DNA from: an uncultured Clostridia bacterium
Lineage (GTDB): Bacteria > Bacillota > Clostridia > Oscillospirales > Acutalibacteraceae
Length of the DNA: 52,348 nucleotides
Direction: 5' to 3'
Assembly: GCA_946184295.1 (NCBI GenBank)
Contig: CAMHEZ010000016.1
Location: 1-52,348 of the forward strand
In this document: positions 8,217 through 17,596 of the stretch, in pieces
Layout of the letters: every line of letters begins with the position of its first letter
How positions within the stretch are numbered: the stretch's first letter is position 1
Notes under the pieces: model-generated
Seen by the model: only the letters and a program-made list of their open reading frames with translations
What the model was told of the DNA's origin: nothing
Database searches by the model: none
Translations under genes and position numbers: made by a program

Positions 8217-9011
8217 ATGTTCAATTTGATTAGAGCGGATTTTTACAAAATCAATCGTTCAATGATTTATAAAGTGTTGTTTGCCATTACGGCAGTGTCC
8301 GCGGTGATCACGACGGTGGTTTCGCACAGAGTTTATGCGGGCGAGATGGATTTTGCTGCCGCGTCCGCCACGGCCATGCTCACCGATGTAGTGATCCTCA
8401 GTCTGGTGAGCTGCGTGATTGCGGGTCAGCTCATCTGCGGCGACTTTGAGAACAAGCTCATGCAGTCCTCGCTCACCGGCACCAGCAGCCGCCTGACGGT
8501 GGTGTGTGCCAAGATAATTTCCTTTACAGCACTGATTGGCATCATGTCACTGCCCTACGCGCTCTGCGCGGTTATCGGCGCGGCCACGGGCGCAGGCTTC
8601 TCGGTTCCGTTTTCGGCTTCGACCTATCTCAAAATGCTGTCCGACGCCACGAAAAACGATGTGACCGGCGGCGTGTTGGTCAAGTTTGCCGCTATCGGTT
8701 TGATTATGATGCTGGTCTACGCGGCACAGACGGGTATTGTCTTCCTGTTGGGCTTTCTCATGAAGAACAAGCCTCTTGTCGTGACCATTATCGGCTTTAT
8801 TCTTTCCACAATCGTGGGAATGAGCAGCTCACTCTTGGACGATTCCCTTGACAAGGTACTTGGATTTACACCCTACAGCGCCGATATTTACGCGCTCGGC
8901 AGCGATACAGGTTACGGAACCATCGGCAAGATCGCCGTGATTTGTGTCGCATGGATTGTTGCTTTCGCCGGTATCAGCTATGCCGCCTTCCGCAAGGCTG
9001 AGGTTAAGTAG
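8217..9011 (+). CDS. ABC-2 type transporter permease
   Basis: A 264-residue membrane protein with about six hydrophobic segments (near residues 18-36, 56-76, 104-126, 155-180, 182-205 and 236-256), the usual pattern of an ABC-2 exporter permease. It begins with the typical short cytoplasmic start MFNLIRADFYKINRS. GAGGAGG lies upstream and the gene follows its ATPase by 13 bases. Both form one exporter, perhaps for a peptide or for self-protection; no biosynthetic genes lie nearby. Confidence 0.82.
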   Translation: MFNLIRADFYKINRSMIYKVLFAITAVSAVITTVVSHRVYAGEMDFAAASATAMLTDVVILSLVSCVIAGQLICGDFENKLMQSSLTGTSSRLTVVCAKIISFTALIGIMSLPYALCAVIGAATGAGFSVPFSASTYLKMLSDATKNDVTGGVLVKFAAIGLIMMLVYAAQTGIVFLLGFLMKNKPLVVTIIGFILSTIVGMSSSLLDDSLDKVLGFTPYSADIYALGSDTGYGTIGKIAVICVAWIVAFAGISYAAFRKAEVK

Positions 9012-9040
9012 TTGTCATTCATTCACAGTCAGCATATGAA

Positions 9041-9100
9041 AACACGTCCCCGCCGGAAGCGAGCGAAGTCCGCGCTTGCTTTCGGCGGGTGCGTGTGTTA
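9041..9100 (+). terminator. Large hairpin after the ABC-2 exporter genes
   Basis: A 16-bp stem with few mismatches (CCCGCCGGAAGCGAGC pairing with GCTTGCTTTCGGCGGG), extended outward by ACACG/CGTGT. There is no clear T run after it, so termination may be inefficient. Confidence 0.55.
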
Positions 9101-9171
9101 TCATAAGGGCGCAACGCATGACGATAAATTATAAACTTTTTATGAAAATTCCAAATTTATGCGTCGTTCAC

Positions 9172-9200
9172 TTGAAAAATCCAAAGAAATATTGTAGAAT
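9172..9200 (+). promoter_or_regulatory. Sigma-A promoter of pgi
   Basis: TTGAAA at 9172-9177 and TAGAAT at 9195-9200 with a 17-bp spacer, giving a leader of about 35 nt. Confidence 0.7.
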
Positions 9201-9241
9201 AAACTAGCTGTTATTACAAAAAACAGGAGGCAAAATGACGC

Positions 9242-10582
9242 ATGGCTGTTACATTAAATAGCAAGTATATTGCCGATTTTGTGTCGGCAGATGAATTAAA
9301 GGCGATTGCGCCGCAGATTGCAGCCGCTCACGATACCCTGCACAACGGTACGGGGCTGGGCAACGATTTTCTCGGCTGGCTGGGTCTTCCCACCCATTAC
9401 GACAAGGAGGAGTTTGCCCGCATCAAGGCGGCGGCCGAGCGCATCAAGGCAAATTCCGACGTGTTCATCGTTATCGGCATCGGCGGTTCCTACCTCGGTG
9501 CGAGAGCGGCAATCGAGTTTCTGACCTCGCCCAATTACAATCTCACCTGCAAGGACACGCCCCAGATTTTCTTTACGGGCAATTCCATCAGCTCCGCCGC
9601 GCTCAATGAGATCGTCGCGCTGTGCGAGGGCAAGCGGGTTTCCATCAATATGATTTCCAAGTCGGGTACCACCACGGAGCCTGCCATTGCGTTCCGCGTG
9701 CTGCGCGGTCTGCTGGAGGAGCGTTACGGCAAGGAAGGCGCCAGAGAGCGCATTTTCTGCACGACCGACAAAGCCAAAGGTACGCTGAAAGCGCTGGCCG
9801 ATACCGAGGGATATGAGACCTTTGTTGTACCGGATGACGTGGGCGGCCGTTTCTCTGTGCTGACCGCTGTGGGTCTGCTGCCCATTGCCGTGGCGGGTGC
9901 GGATATTGACGCGCTGATGGCCGGCGCCAAGGAAGCGCAGGATTCCCTCAATGACACCGATCTGGACAAGAACGACGCCTACAAGTACGCCGCTGTGCGC
10001 AATATCCTCTATCGCAAGGGCTATTGCACGGAGCTGCTCGTGAGCTATGAGCCTTACTTCCAGCTCATGAGCGAGTGGTGGAAGCAGCTCTACGGCGAGA
10101 GTGAAGGCAAGGACAACAAGGGTCTGCTGCCGGATTCGGTGATTTTCTCCACCGATCTGCACTCCCTTGGTCAGTATATCCAGTCCGGCAGACGCAATCT
10201 CTTTGAAACGGTTGTGCAGATTGAAAAGGCCAAGAGTGAAGTCACCATCGGCACCGATCCCACCAATGTGGACGGCCTGAATTTCCTTGCGGGCAAGACC
10301 ATGGATTATGTCAACAAGAAGGCGTTTCAGGGCACCGTTCTGGCGCACAACGACGGCGGCGTGCCGAACATGATCCTGTCGGTTCCCGAGGCCAATGAAT
10401 TTGAACTTGGCTGGCTGATCTATTTCTTTGAGAAGGCCTGCGCCATCTCCGGCTATACGCTCGGTGTGAATCCCTTCAACCAGCCCGGTGTGGAGGCGTA
10501 CAAGAAGAATATGTTCGCGCTTCTCGGCAAGCCCGGCTACGAAGAGCAGAAGGCGGCGCTGGAAGCGAGACTGGGCGAGTAA
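9242..10582 (+). CDS. pgi: Glucose-6-phosphate isomerase
   Basis: Interconverts glucose 6-phosphate and fructose 6-phosphate in glycolysis; cytoplasmic. The 446-residue length is that of the short Firmicute form. Visible family segments are [16 protein letters not shown] (about residue 79), SKSGTTTEP (about 140) for phosphate binding, [19 protein letters not shown] (about 201) and the C-terminal [12 protein letters not shown]. The ATG at 9242 is in frame with the family; an ATG at 9235 is out of frame. AGGAGG lies 11 bases before the start. The product feeds both glycolysis with the downstream phosphofructokinase and glycogen synthesis. Confidence 0.97.
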   Translation: MAVTLNSKYIADFVSADELKAIAPQIAAAHDTLHNGTGLGNDFLGWLGLPTHYDKEEFARIKAAAERIKANSDVFIVIGIGGSYLGARAAIEFLTSPNYNLTCKDTPQIFFTGNSISSAALNEIVALCEGKRVSINMISKSGTTTEPAIAFRVLRGLLEERYGKEGARERIFCTTDKAKGTLKALADTEGYETFVVPDDVGGRFSVLTAVGLLPIAVAGADIDALMAGAKEAQDSLNDTDLDKNDAYKYAAVRNILYRKGYCTELLVSYEPYFQLMSEWWKQLYGESEGKDNKGLLPDSVIFSTDLHSLGQYIQSGRRNLFETVVQIEKAKSEVTIGTDPTNVDGLNFLAGKTMDYVNKKAFQGTVLAHNDGGVPNMILSVPEANEFELGWLIYFFEKACAISGYTLGVNPFNQPGVEAYKKNMFALLGKPGYEEQKAALEARLGE

Positions 10583-10672
10583 CGAATCTACCGTTTCGCA
10601 ATTATTGAAACTGATCAATCATCATTCAAGATGTGGCTTATGAATGATGAATTAAATTAGGAGGCACTATTT

Positions 10673-11089
10673 ATGATTACACTTCTGACTGGCAAAAAGG
10701 GCTCCGGCAAGACCAAGAAGCTCATCGACCTGGTACACGGCGCGGTTGGCACCTCTCTGGGCAACGTCGTTTGCGTGGAGAAGGGCGACACCCTGACCTA
10801 TGACGTCGATCACAAGGCGCGCCTGGTCAACATCGAGAGCTACGGCATCGTCGGTTTTGAGGGCCTTTATGGCTTTATTGCAGGCCTGTGCGCCGGCAAT
10901 TACGATATCACCGACGTCTTTGTGGACTCTACCCTCAAGATCGGCGGCAAAGACCTCAACGATCTGCTGGCCTTCCTTGTCAAGGTCAAGACGCTTACCG
11001 ACGGCGCGAGCGTGAACATCACGTTCTCCATTTCTGCCGATTCCGCTGAATTCCCCGAGGCGATTTTCAAGATTGCGCAGGTGCAGTAA
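10673..11089 (+). CDS. Small P-loop NTPase-like protein of unknown function
   Basis: A 138-residue protein. A Walker A motif sits at the very start (MITLLTGKKGSGKTKKLIDL; the GKKGSGKT loop at residues 7-14), and DVFVDST at about residue 84 could be a Walker B strand. No helicase, kinase or GTPase specificity motif is visible and the length is too short for a typical AAA or ABC protein. TAGGAGG precedes the ATG. It lies between pgi and the DUF177-rpmF operon, 90 bases after pgi and 99 before the DUF177 gene, which has its own promoter. I do not know its function. Confidence 0.75.
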   Translation: MITLLTGKKGSGKTKKLIDLVHGAVGTSLGNVVCVEKGDTLTYDVDHKARLVNIESYGIVGFEGLYGFIAGLCAGNYDITDVFVDSTLKIGGKDLNDLLAFLVKVKTLTDGASVNITFSISADSAEFPEAIFKIAQVQ

Positions 11090-11131
11090 TCGCTGTCTGA
11101 CCGCGAAAATTGAAATATTTTCAAAAATGTA

Positions 11132-11160
11132 TTGACAAAAACCGCTCGATTCTTTATAAT
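11132..11160 (+). promoter_or_regulatory. Sigma-A promoter of the DUF177-rpmF operon
   Basis: TTGACA at 11132-11137 and TATAAT at 11155-11160 with a 17-bp spacer, a consensus promoter with a very short leader (start codon at 11189). Confidence 0.88.
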
Positions 11161-11188
11161 ATATTATCGAGTGTAGAGAAGGTGTGTT

Positions 11189-11680
11189 ATGCCGCTTGAA
11201 CTGAGCGATCTGTTTGTCGCTCCCGGCAGCCGTGTGGCGGTTGACGAGCGCTTTGTATACGATGACCTTTCCGCCGAAGGCGAGAACCTCACGGTTTCTC
11301 CGGTGGCGGTCAAAGGGCAGGTGACCAATACGGGCGGTCTGGTGGAGCTGACGTATACAGCGGATTTCACATATTCCAAGCCATGTGACAGGTGTCTGAA
11401 GGAAACCGAAAAATCCGTGTGCCGTGTATTCGTCCATACGCTCGCGCTTTCTGCCGAGCATGAGGATTCCGATGACATTATTGTTGTCACAGACGGTGCT
11501 CTTGACCTTTTCAGTCTGGTCAGAGACGATATTCTTCTTGAATTGCCCGTCAGGCACCTTTGTTCCGAGAATTGTCTGGGGCTTTGTCCGCAGTGCGGAC
11601 AGAATCTCAATGAGGGTCGGTGCGACTGTAAGACACAGGCGGTTGATCCCAGAATGGCCATTTTGGACGAGTTGCTTTAA
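11189..11680 (+). CDS. DUF177 (YceD family) protein, large ribosomal subunit rRNA accumulation factor
   Basis: A 163-residue DUF177/YceD protein. Members are needed for normal 23S rRNA accumulation in several bacteria and in plastids, and are usually encoded just before rpmF, as here. Visible features are the internal CDRCLKETEKSV and the C-terminal cysteine cluster with LGLCPQCGQNLN followed by CDC. The start follows a GAAGGTGTG ribosome-binding region within a short leader. Gap to rpmF is 64 bases. Confidence 0.88.
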   Translation: MPLELSDLFVAPGSRVAVDERFVYDDLSAEGENLTVSPVAVKGQVTNTGGLVELTYTADFTYSKPCDRCLKETEKSVCRVFVHTLALSAEHEDSDDIIVVTDGALDLFSLVRDDILLELPVRHLCSENCLGLCPQCGQNLNEGRCDCKTQAVDPRMAILDELL

Positions 11681-11744
11681 GCGGCGTCATTTTGACGAGT
11701 CGCTTTGAGACTGATTTGTTATTTTGATAAGGAGGTGCTGAAAG

Positions 11745-11933
11745 ATGGCGGTACCGAAGAGAAAAACTTCCAAGGCAAGAAGAAACAGCAGACGTTCCAG
11801 CGTGTGGAAGCTCAACGCCCCCGCGCTCGTGAGATGTCCGAAGTGCGGCGAATACAAGAGACCTCACCGCATTTGTGGTAACTGCGGCTTCTACAAGGGT
11901 CGTGAAGTGATTAAAATGGGCGAAGGCGAATAA
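11745..11933 (+). CDS. rpmF: 50S ribosomal protein L32
   Basis: A 62-residue ribosomal protein. It begins [18 protein letters not shown], typical of L32, and has the zinc-ribbon type cysteines CPKCG (about residue 31) and CGNCG (about residue 44), so it is the zinc-binding (C+) form. AAGGAGG precedes the ATG. The fatty acid genes plsX and fabH, which often follow rpmF, are absent here; a terminator follows instead. Confidence 0.97.
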   Translation: MAVPKRKTSKARRNSRRSSVWKLNAPALVRCPKCGEYKRPHRICGNCGFYKGREVIKMGEGE

Positions 11934-11956
11934 TTTCTTCTGACTTTGCAATCTGA

Positions 11957-12008
11957 AAGAGCGACTGTGACAGTATCGCCGGTGTACCGGCGGGCGCAGT
12001 CGCTTTTT
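11957..12008 (+). terminator. Rho-independent terminator after rpmF
   Basis: An outer stem AGCGACTG pairing with CAGTCGCT and an inner stem CGCCGG/CCGGCG, ending in CTTTTTAA. Confidence 0.85.
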
Positions 12009-12038
12009 AATTTCGTGAGGAGTTAGGAGCGAACCGTT

Positions 12039-13343
12039 ATGTCTGTTACCGTGAGCAACGTGGAAAAAGGCGGGCTGGCCGACAAGCACGGCATTGCCCC
12101 CGGCGACAAGATTCTCACTATCAACGGCAGCGAGATCGGGGATATCCTCGATTACCGTTTTTATGAGACAAACCGCCGTCTGACTGTCTGTGTGGAAAAG
12201 TCGGACGGCAGGAAGGAAGAGATATCCCTGTGCAAAGGGGAATATGACTCCCTCGGCGTGGAGTGCGGCACCTATCTGATGGACAAGCAGCGTTCCTGCC
12301 GCAACAAGTGCGTGTTCTGCTTCATCGACCAGCTTCCCAAGGGAATGCGGGAATCGCTCTATTTCAAGGACGACGACGACCGTCTGTCCTTTCTGTTCGG
12401 CAATTACATCACGCTGACCAATATCGACGAGCGCGAGATTGAGCGCATCATCAAAATGCGCATTTCGCCCATCAATATTTCGGTTCACACCACTAACCCC
12501 GAACTGCGTGTGAAAATGATGAAGAATCCCCACGCGGGCGAGGCGCTGCGCTTTATCAAAATGCTGGCGGACGGCGGCATTTCGCTCAATTGTCAGATCG
12601 TGCTGTGTCCCGAGTGGAACGACGGCGCGGAGCTGGACAGGACATTGACCGATTTGACGGCGCTCTGTCCGCAGGTGCAGAGTATCGCGGTGGTGCCGGT
12701 GGGTCTGACGCGGCATCGCGAGAAGCTGGCGCAGCTACGCATGTTTACCCCGGAGGAATGCGGACAAGTCATCGACCAGATCGAACGTTTTGGGGAGCAG
12801 TGTCTGAAGCGGCACGGTGCGAGAATTGTCTATCCCTCGGACGAATTTTACCTGAATGCCGGGCGGGAGATTCACGGGGATGACTTTTACGGCGACTTTG
12901 ACCAGCTCGAAAACGGTGTGGGCATGGTCGCGCTGCTGCGCAGCGAATTTAGTATGGCACTGGCCGATTTTGAACAAGATGACGCAAAACACTGTGCCTC
13001 CATCGCGTGCGGACTGAGCATTGCGCCGATTTTGCAGGAATTGCTTGACCTCGCCGGAAAAAAGTGGCATAATGCTAATTGGAAGCTCTACCCGATCACC
13101 AATCACTTTTTCGGTGAGCGGATTACCGTTTCGGGGCTGATTACGGGGCAAGATCTCATCGCGCAATTGCGGGGGAAAGAACTGGGCGATAAGCTCTTGA
13201 TTTCCTCCAGTATGCTTAACAGCGACGGTTCGGTTTTTCTCGACGACCTGACCCCCGCCGATGTGGAGGCGGCCCTTGGCGTGCCGGTAGTACCGGTGTC
13301 CAGTGACGGTTACGAATTGCTGGAAGAGCTGATGAATACGTAA
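12039..13343 (+). CDS. DUF512 radical-SAM-like protein with N-terminal PDZ domain
   Basis: A 434-residue protein of the DUF512 family. Residues about 1-60 are PDZ-like (VEKGGLADKHGIAPGDKIL). Residues 87-97 carry CRNKCVFCFID, a CxxxCxxC motif that would bind an iron-sulfur cluster with SAM, as in radical-SAM enzymes. The C-terminal region (about 270-430) is the DUF512 domain proper. In Clostridia it is commonly encoded just before der, as here, which hints at a role in ribosome or RNA maturation, but the reaction is not established. Start ATG follows GTGAGGAG. Confidence 0.88.
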   Translation: MSVTVSNVEKGGLADKHGIAPGDKILTINGSEIGDILDYRFYETNRRLTVCVEKSDGRKEEISLCKGEYDSLGVECGTYLMDKQRSCRNKCVFCFIDQLPKGMRESLYFKDDDDRLSFLFGNYITLTNIDEREIERIIKMRISPINISVHTTNPELRVKMMKNPHAGEALRFIKMLADGGISLNCQIVLCPEWNDGAELDRTLTDLTALCPQVQSIAVVPVGLTRHREKLAQLRMFTPEECGQVIDQIERFGEQCLKRHGARIVYPSDEFYLNAGREIHGDDFYGDFDQLENGVGMVALLRSEFSMALADFEQDDAKHCASIACGLSIAPILQELLDLAGKKWHNANWKLYPITNHFFGERITVSGLITGQDLIAQLRGKELGDKLLISSSMLNSDGSVFLDDLTPADVEAALGVPVVPVSSDGYELLEELMNT

Positions 13344-13366
13344 AGATTGCAACGGAGTTGATGATT

Positions 13367-14698
13367 TTGTCAAAACCAATCGTGGCAGTAGTGGGACGTC
13401 CGAATGTGGGCAAGTCCACACTGTTTAATAAACTTATCGGGCGCAGGGTGTCCATCGTGGAGGACACGCCAGGCGTGACCCGCGACCGCATTTATGGCGA
13501 CTGCGAATGGCGCAGCCGTCCGTTTATGCTCATCGACACGGGCGGTATTGAACCGGCCTCGGACGATATCATTCTGTCCCAAATGCGCAGTCAGGCGCAG
13601 CTCGCGATGGACGCCGCCGACGTGATTGTCATGGTGACGGATTTGAAAGCGGGCGTGGTGGCTACGGATATGGAGGTTGCCACCATGCTGCAAAAAAGCG
13701 GCCGCCCCGTCGTGCTTTGTGTGAATAAGTGCGACAACATCGGCAGTCTTCCTGCGGATTTCTATGAATTTTACAACCTCGGTCTGGGTGAACCTTATCC
13801 CGTTTCGGCTGTGCATGGCCACGGTACGGGTGATCTGCTCGACGCGGTATTTACTTTCTTTCCGCCGGAGACGGAGGAGGAAACCAACGACGACTGCATC
13901 AAGGTGGCGGTCATCGGCAAGCCCAATGCAGGCAAGTCCTCGCTGATTAACCGTGTAGCGGGGGAGGAGCGGGTGATCGTCTCCGATATCGCCGGTACGA
14001 CCCGTGACGCGATTGACACCGTGATCGAGAACGACAAGGGGCGTTTTCTCTTCATTGACACGGCGGGGATTCGCCGCAAGAGCCGCGTGAAAGACAACGT
14101 GGAAAAATACGGTATTATTCGTGCCGAAGCCGCTGTGGACCGCGCCGACGTATGCGTCATCATGATTGACGCAACCGAGGGCTTCACCGAGCAGGATTCC
14201 AAGGTGGCGGGTATTGCCCACGAAGCGGGCAAGGGCTGTATTGTTGCGGTCAACAAGTGGGACGCTATCGAGAAAGACGGCGGCACTATGAACACCTTCC
14301 GCAAGAAACTGGAAAACGACTTTTCCTTCATGGCCTACGCGCCCATTATCTTTATCTCCGCCAAAACCGGACAGCGTATCGACCGCCTGTTTGAACTGAT
14401 TACCTATGTGGCCAACCAGAACGCGACCCGCATTTCTACGGGTATGCTCAACGACGTGCTGGCCGACGCGACCGCGAGGGTGCAGCCGCCTTCTGACAAG
14501 GGCAAGCGGCTGAAAATCTACTACATCACCCAGCCATCTACCAAACCGCCGACCTTTGTCTGTTTTGTGAATAACGCTGATCTGTTCCACTTCTCCTATC
14601 AGCGTTATCTGGAAAATAAAATCCGGGAAACTTTCGGTCTGGAAGGCACGCCTGTCCGCTTCATCGTGCGTGAGCGCGGCGACGGCAAGAAAAAATAA
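13367..14698 (+). CDS. der: Ribosome-associated GTPase Der (EngA)
   Basis: Der has two GTPase domains in tandem and is needed to mature the 50S subunit. The 443-residue protein shows G1 motifs GRPNVGKS (about residue 9) and GKPNAGKSS (about 182), two switch/G3 regions (DTGG and DTAG), NKCD and NKWD as G4 motifs, and the C-terminal KH-like domain. I prefer TTG at 13367, giving the usual MSKPIVAVVGRP, with GGAG 9 bases upstream; ATG 13361 is the alternative but only 3 bases from that GGAG. It follows the DUF512 gene by 23 bases and is probably co-transcribed with it. Confidence 0.96.
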   Translation: MSKPIVAVVGRPNVGKSTLFNKLIGRRVSIVEDTPGVTRDRIYGDCEWRSRPFMLIDTGGIEPASDDIILSQMRSQAQLAMDAADVIVMVTDLKAGVVATDMEVATMLQKSGRPVVLCVNKCDNIGSLPADFYEFYNLGLGEPYPVSAVHGHGTGDLLDAVFTFFPPETEEETNDDCIKVAVIGKPNAGKSSLINRVAGEERVIVSDIAGTTRDAIDTVIENDKGRFLFIDTAGIRRKSRVKDNVEKYGIIRAEAAVDRADVCVIMIDATEGFTEQDSKVAGIAHEAGKGCIVAVNKWDAIEKDGGTMNTFRKKLENDFSFMAYAPIIFISAKTGQRIDRLFELITYVANQNATRISTGMLNDVLADATARVQPPSDKGKRLKIYYITQPSTKPPTFVCFVNNADLFHFSYQRYLENKIRETFGLEGTPVRFIVRERGDGKKK

Positions 14699-14700
14699 TT

Positions 14701-14889
14701 AGCGAAGCGCGGGTTTCCAAAGGGGTAGGCCCCTTTGGCGGGTCCAGCTTTCACGAAAGCGGGGGCAGTCGCCCTCGCAGGGGGTGGGACAGCGTCTCAC
14801 AAGCCAAGGCCGACGGCCTTGGCGGGCACCACGCGCAGGGATATCGGAAAAGGTTGGGCGAATACAGAAAATGCCTTTCATAACGATTT
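14701..14889 (+). repeat. Dispersed multi-hairpin repeat, copy B
   Basis: Starts 2 bases after the der stop with AGCGAAGCGCGGG and ends near GGGCGAATACAGAAAATG. Successive hairpins include AAAGGGGTAGGCCCCTTT, AGCTTTCACGAAAGC, GTGGGACAGCGTCTCAC and AAGGCCGACGGCCTT. It lies between der and plsY, and plsY has no visible promoter of its own after it, so the repeat is probably transcribed. Confidence 0.85.
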
Positions 14890-14927
14890 CGCGGCCAAAA
14901 AATCATGATTTCGGAGGGTGACATCCT

Positions 14928-15605
14928 ATGAACGTCATTCAAACTTACTGGCTGCCGACACTGATTTCGGCAGTAATTGCCTATCTGCTCGGCAGCATCA
15001 GCTTCGCCATTCCTGTGACCAAAATGTTCATCGGCAAAGATATCCGCACGATGGGCAGCGGCAACGCAGGTTTTACCAATGTGCTGCGCTGCGTGGGCAA
15101 ACCGGCGGCGGCTATCACTTTCGTCGGCGATTTTGCCAAGGGTATCGGCGCCATTTTTCTGGGCGAAATGATTTTTCATCTGATGTGTCCTGGCGTGGCC
15201 AATATTGATGAAACTGCCAAGGTCGGTGCGGCGGTGGCGGGACTCTTCGCCCTGTTGGGGCACCTTTTCCCGCTGTACTTTGGTTTTAAAGGCGGCAAGG
15301 GCGTTCTCATCAGTGCGGGCATTATCTGCGCGCTGGACTGGCGCACGGTCCTGATTTTAGCGGTGGTATTTCTGATTGTACTGCTCATTACCAAGACGGT
15401 TTCCAAAGGCTCTTTAACCGTAGCGGTACTCTATCCCATTGTAACCTGTGTACTTAACACGACACTATATCATTCCGACGCGTGGCTGGCGCTGACACTG
15501 ATCGCGCTGTGCTTTGCCGTAGTGGTCATCTATATGCACCGTTCCAATATTGAACGCATTCTGAACGGCACCGAACCCAAGACGATTGCCAAGAAAAATG
15601 CATAA
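14928..15605 (+). CDS. plsY: Acyl-phosphate:glycerol-3-phosphate acyltransferase PlsY
   Basis: Transfers an acyl group from acyl-phosphate to glycerol 3-phosphate, the first step of phospholipid synthesis. The 225-residue integral membrane protein shows the three PlsY motifs: LGSISFAI (about residue 21) in TM1, GSGNAGFTNVLR (about 43, with GKDIRTMGSGN) and GHLFPLYFGFKGGKGV (about 111). TCGGAGG lies upstream. It is followed by gpsA, which makes its glycerol 3-phosphate substrate; this pairing is typical. Confidence 0.95.
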   Translation: MNVIQTYWLPTLISAVIAYLLGSISFAIPVTKMFIGKDIRTMGSGNAGFTNVLRCVGKPAAAITFVGDFAKGIGAIFLGEMIFHLMCPGVANIDETAKVGAAVAGLFALLGHLFPLYFGFKGGKGVLISAGIICALDWRTVLILAVVFLIVLLITKTVSKGSLTVAVLYPIVTCVLNTTLYHSDAWLALTLIALCFAVVVIYMHRSNIERILNGTEPKTIAKKNA

Positions 15606-15687
15606 TGAGGCCGGTTCGGGAATCCTGTTGTATATATTGTAAACAAAAGGCGTGTGCCTGATATTAAATTGAATTGGGGGCTATATT

Positions 15688-16701
15688 ATGAAAAATTGGA
15701 AGAAGATCGCAGTGCTTGGCTCGGGCGGCTGGGGCACGGCAATGGCAATGTCGGCGGTTTCGTCGGGGCATGACGTGACGGTCTGGTCGGCGTTTCCCGC
15801 GGAGATTGAGCGCATTGTCAGCACGGGAGAAAATCCCCTCCTGCCGGGCATCAAGATGCCCAAGGAACTGAAATTTACGTCGGAGCTGGCGGACGTACTG
15901 GGCGCAGACATCATCATCACCGCCGTGCCGTCCTTTGCGACGGCGAGCGTCGTGGCCAAGCTGGCGGAAGCCGGCATTCCGGAGTCCACCGTGATGGTCA
16001 ACATCAGCAAGGGTTTTGATCCGTCCACCTGCGACAGACTGTCCGTGACCATTCAGAAGACACTCCCCAAGAACAAAATCGTTGTGCTGTCGGGTCCTTC
16101 TCATGCGGAAGAAGTGGCGAGAGAGATTCCCACCGCGCTGGTGGCGGCCGCTACGGATAAGGAAACCGCCCTTATGGTGCAGGATGTGTTTACCACGCCC
16201 CGTCTGCGTGTCTACACCAACAAGGATATGGTGGGCGTGGAGCTTGGCGGCGCAATTAAGAATGTGATTGCGCTGGCGGCAGGCATCACTGACGGCCTCA
16301 AGCTGGGCGACAACAGCAAGGCGGCGCTCATGACGCGCGGGCTGAGCGAAATCGGACGGCTCGGCAAGGCCATGGGCGGCAACGAGAAAACCTTCGCGGG
16401 TCTGACCGGCGTAGGCGACCTGATCGTGACCTGTACCAGTATGCACAGCCGCAACCGCCGCGCCGGGATTCTCATCGGCGAAGGCGTACCCGTGGAAGAA
16501 GCCATTAAGGTAATTGGCACGGTAGAAGGCTATCACGCGGCGCGTCTGGCTCACATTCTCAAAACCAAATATGATGTGGAAATGCCCATCATGGACGCCT
16601 GTTACAAGGTGTGTTATGAAGGCGGCAACCCGCTGGAAGAGGTTACTGCTTTGATGACCCGTCCGACCCGTCACGAAGACGATGACACATGGCTGAACTG
16701 A
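15688..16701 (+). CDS. gpsA: Glycerol-3-phosphate dehydrogenase [NAD(P)+]
   Basis: Reduces dihydroxyacetone phosphate to sn-glycerol 3-phosphate for phospholipids. In 337 residues it shows the Rossmann motif GSGGWGTAMA (about residue 11), LSGPSHAEEVA (about 134), the catalytic lysine segment ELGGAIKNVIALAAG (about 187) and GVGDLIVTCTS (about 243). GAATTGGGGG lies upstream of the ATG. It works with plsY, 82 bases before it. Confidence 0.97.
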   Translation: MKNWKKIAVLGSGGWGTAMAMSAVSSGHDVTVWSAFPAEIERIVSTGENPLLPGIKMPKELKFTSELADVLGADIIITAVPSFATASVVAKLAEAGIPESTVMVNISKGFDPSTCDRLSVTIQKTLPKNKIVVLSGPSHAEEVAREIPTALVAAATDKETALMVQDVFTTPRLRVYTNKDMVGVELGGAIKNVIALAAGITDGLKLGDNSKAALMTRGLSEIGRLGKAMGGNEKTFAGLTGVGDLIVTCTSMHSRNRRAGILIGEGVPVEEAIKVIGTVEGYHAARLAHILKTKYDVEMPIMDACYKVCYEGGNPLEEVTALMTRPTRHEDDDTWLN

Positions 16702-16769
16702 TGTTTAGTGAGGAATGACTGTTTTCAAACAACTACTAACGCCTAACTGATAGAAAGGTGTCTGATTTC

Positions 16770-17582
16770 ATGCACTATGAAGCGCTGGTCCTCGATATTG
16801 ACGGGACACTGTATAATTCGGAGAAGAGAATCACGGCAGCTACCAAGGCGGCCATCTTGAAAGCGCAGGAAGCGGGCAAAATCATTGCCATCGCGTCGGG
16901 ACGACCTCTGCCGGGGATTCGCGAGGCGGCGGGGGCGCTGCAATTCGCTGAGAAGGGCGGCTACATCATGGCCTACAACGGCGGCAGAATTATGAACGCT
17001 TGCACGGGTGAGAAAATCAGCGATATTCGCCTTCCGGCTGAAGTGGTGCCGCGTATCGCGGCTTTGGCAAAAGCACACGGCGTGGCCGTGGTGGGTCACG
17101 CACCGAATTATCTGGTGACCGAATCGCCCGACGACGAACTCATTCAATATGAGGCGCGTCTGAATAAAATGCAGGTGATGCCGATTCCGTCACTTGCGGA
17201 ATATACCAGACACCGTCTTTATAAATGCCTGATTACTGGTGAGGCGGAAAAACTCGCAACACTGGAGAAAATTGCGGCAAAGGAGTTTGAAGGGGAGCTG
17301 AGCGTTTACCGTTCCGAGCCGTATTTTCTGGAAATTTTGCCGCTTGGCATTGACAAGGCGCACGCCATCGACATTCTGGCGGCGCATCTGGGAATCAGCA
17401 AGAATGAGGTTATCGCCTGCGGCGACGGCTTCAATGATCTTTCGATGATTCGTCACGCGGGTCTCGGGGTGGCGATGTCAAACGCACAGCCGGTGGTGAA
17501 GGAATCGGCGGATTACGTTACCGCCTCCTGTGATGAGGACGGTCTTGTTCCCGTGATCGAACGCTTCCTGATGGTGGGCTGA
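16770..17582 (+). CDS. Cof-type HAD-superfamily phosphatase
   Basis: A 270-residue HAD hydrolase of the Cof type, which removes phosphate from sugar phosphates or nucleotides in the cytoplasm. It shows the nucleophile motif DIDGTLYNS (about residue 9; first Asp is catalytic), ASGRP (motif II), the C2 cap in the middle, LGIDKAHAI with the conserved Lys, and CGDGFNDLSM (motif IV). ATG 16770 is chosen because GAAAGG is about 10 bases upstream; GTG 16758 would extend it by four residues. Substrate cannot be told. Confidence 0.9.
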   Translation: MHYEALVLDIDGTLYNSEKRITAATKAAILKAQEAGKIIAIASGRPLPGIREAAGALQFAEKGGYIMAYNGGRIMNACTGEKISDIRLPAEVVPRIAALAKAHGVAVVGHAPNYLVTESPDDELIQYEARLNKMQVMPIPSLAEYTRHRLYKCLITGEAEKLATLEKIAAKEFEGELSVYRSEPYFLEILPLGIDKAHAIDILAAHLGISKNEVIACGDGFNDLSMIRHAGLGVAMSNAQPVVKESADYVTASCDEDGLVPVIERFLMVG

Positions 17583-17596
17583 CAGGAGCTAGGAGC

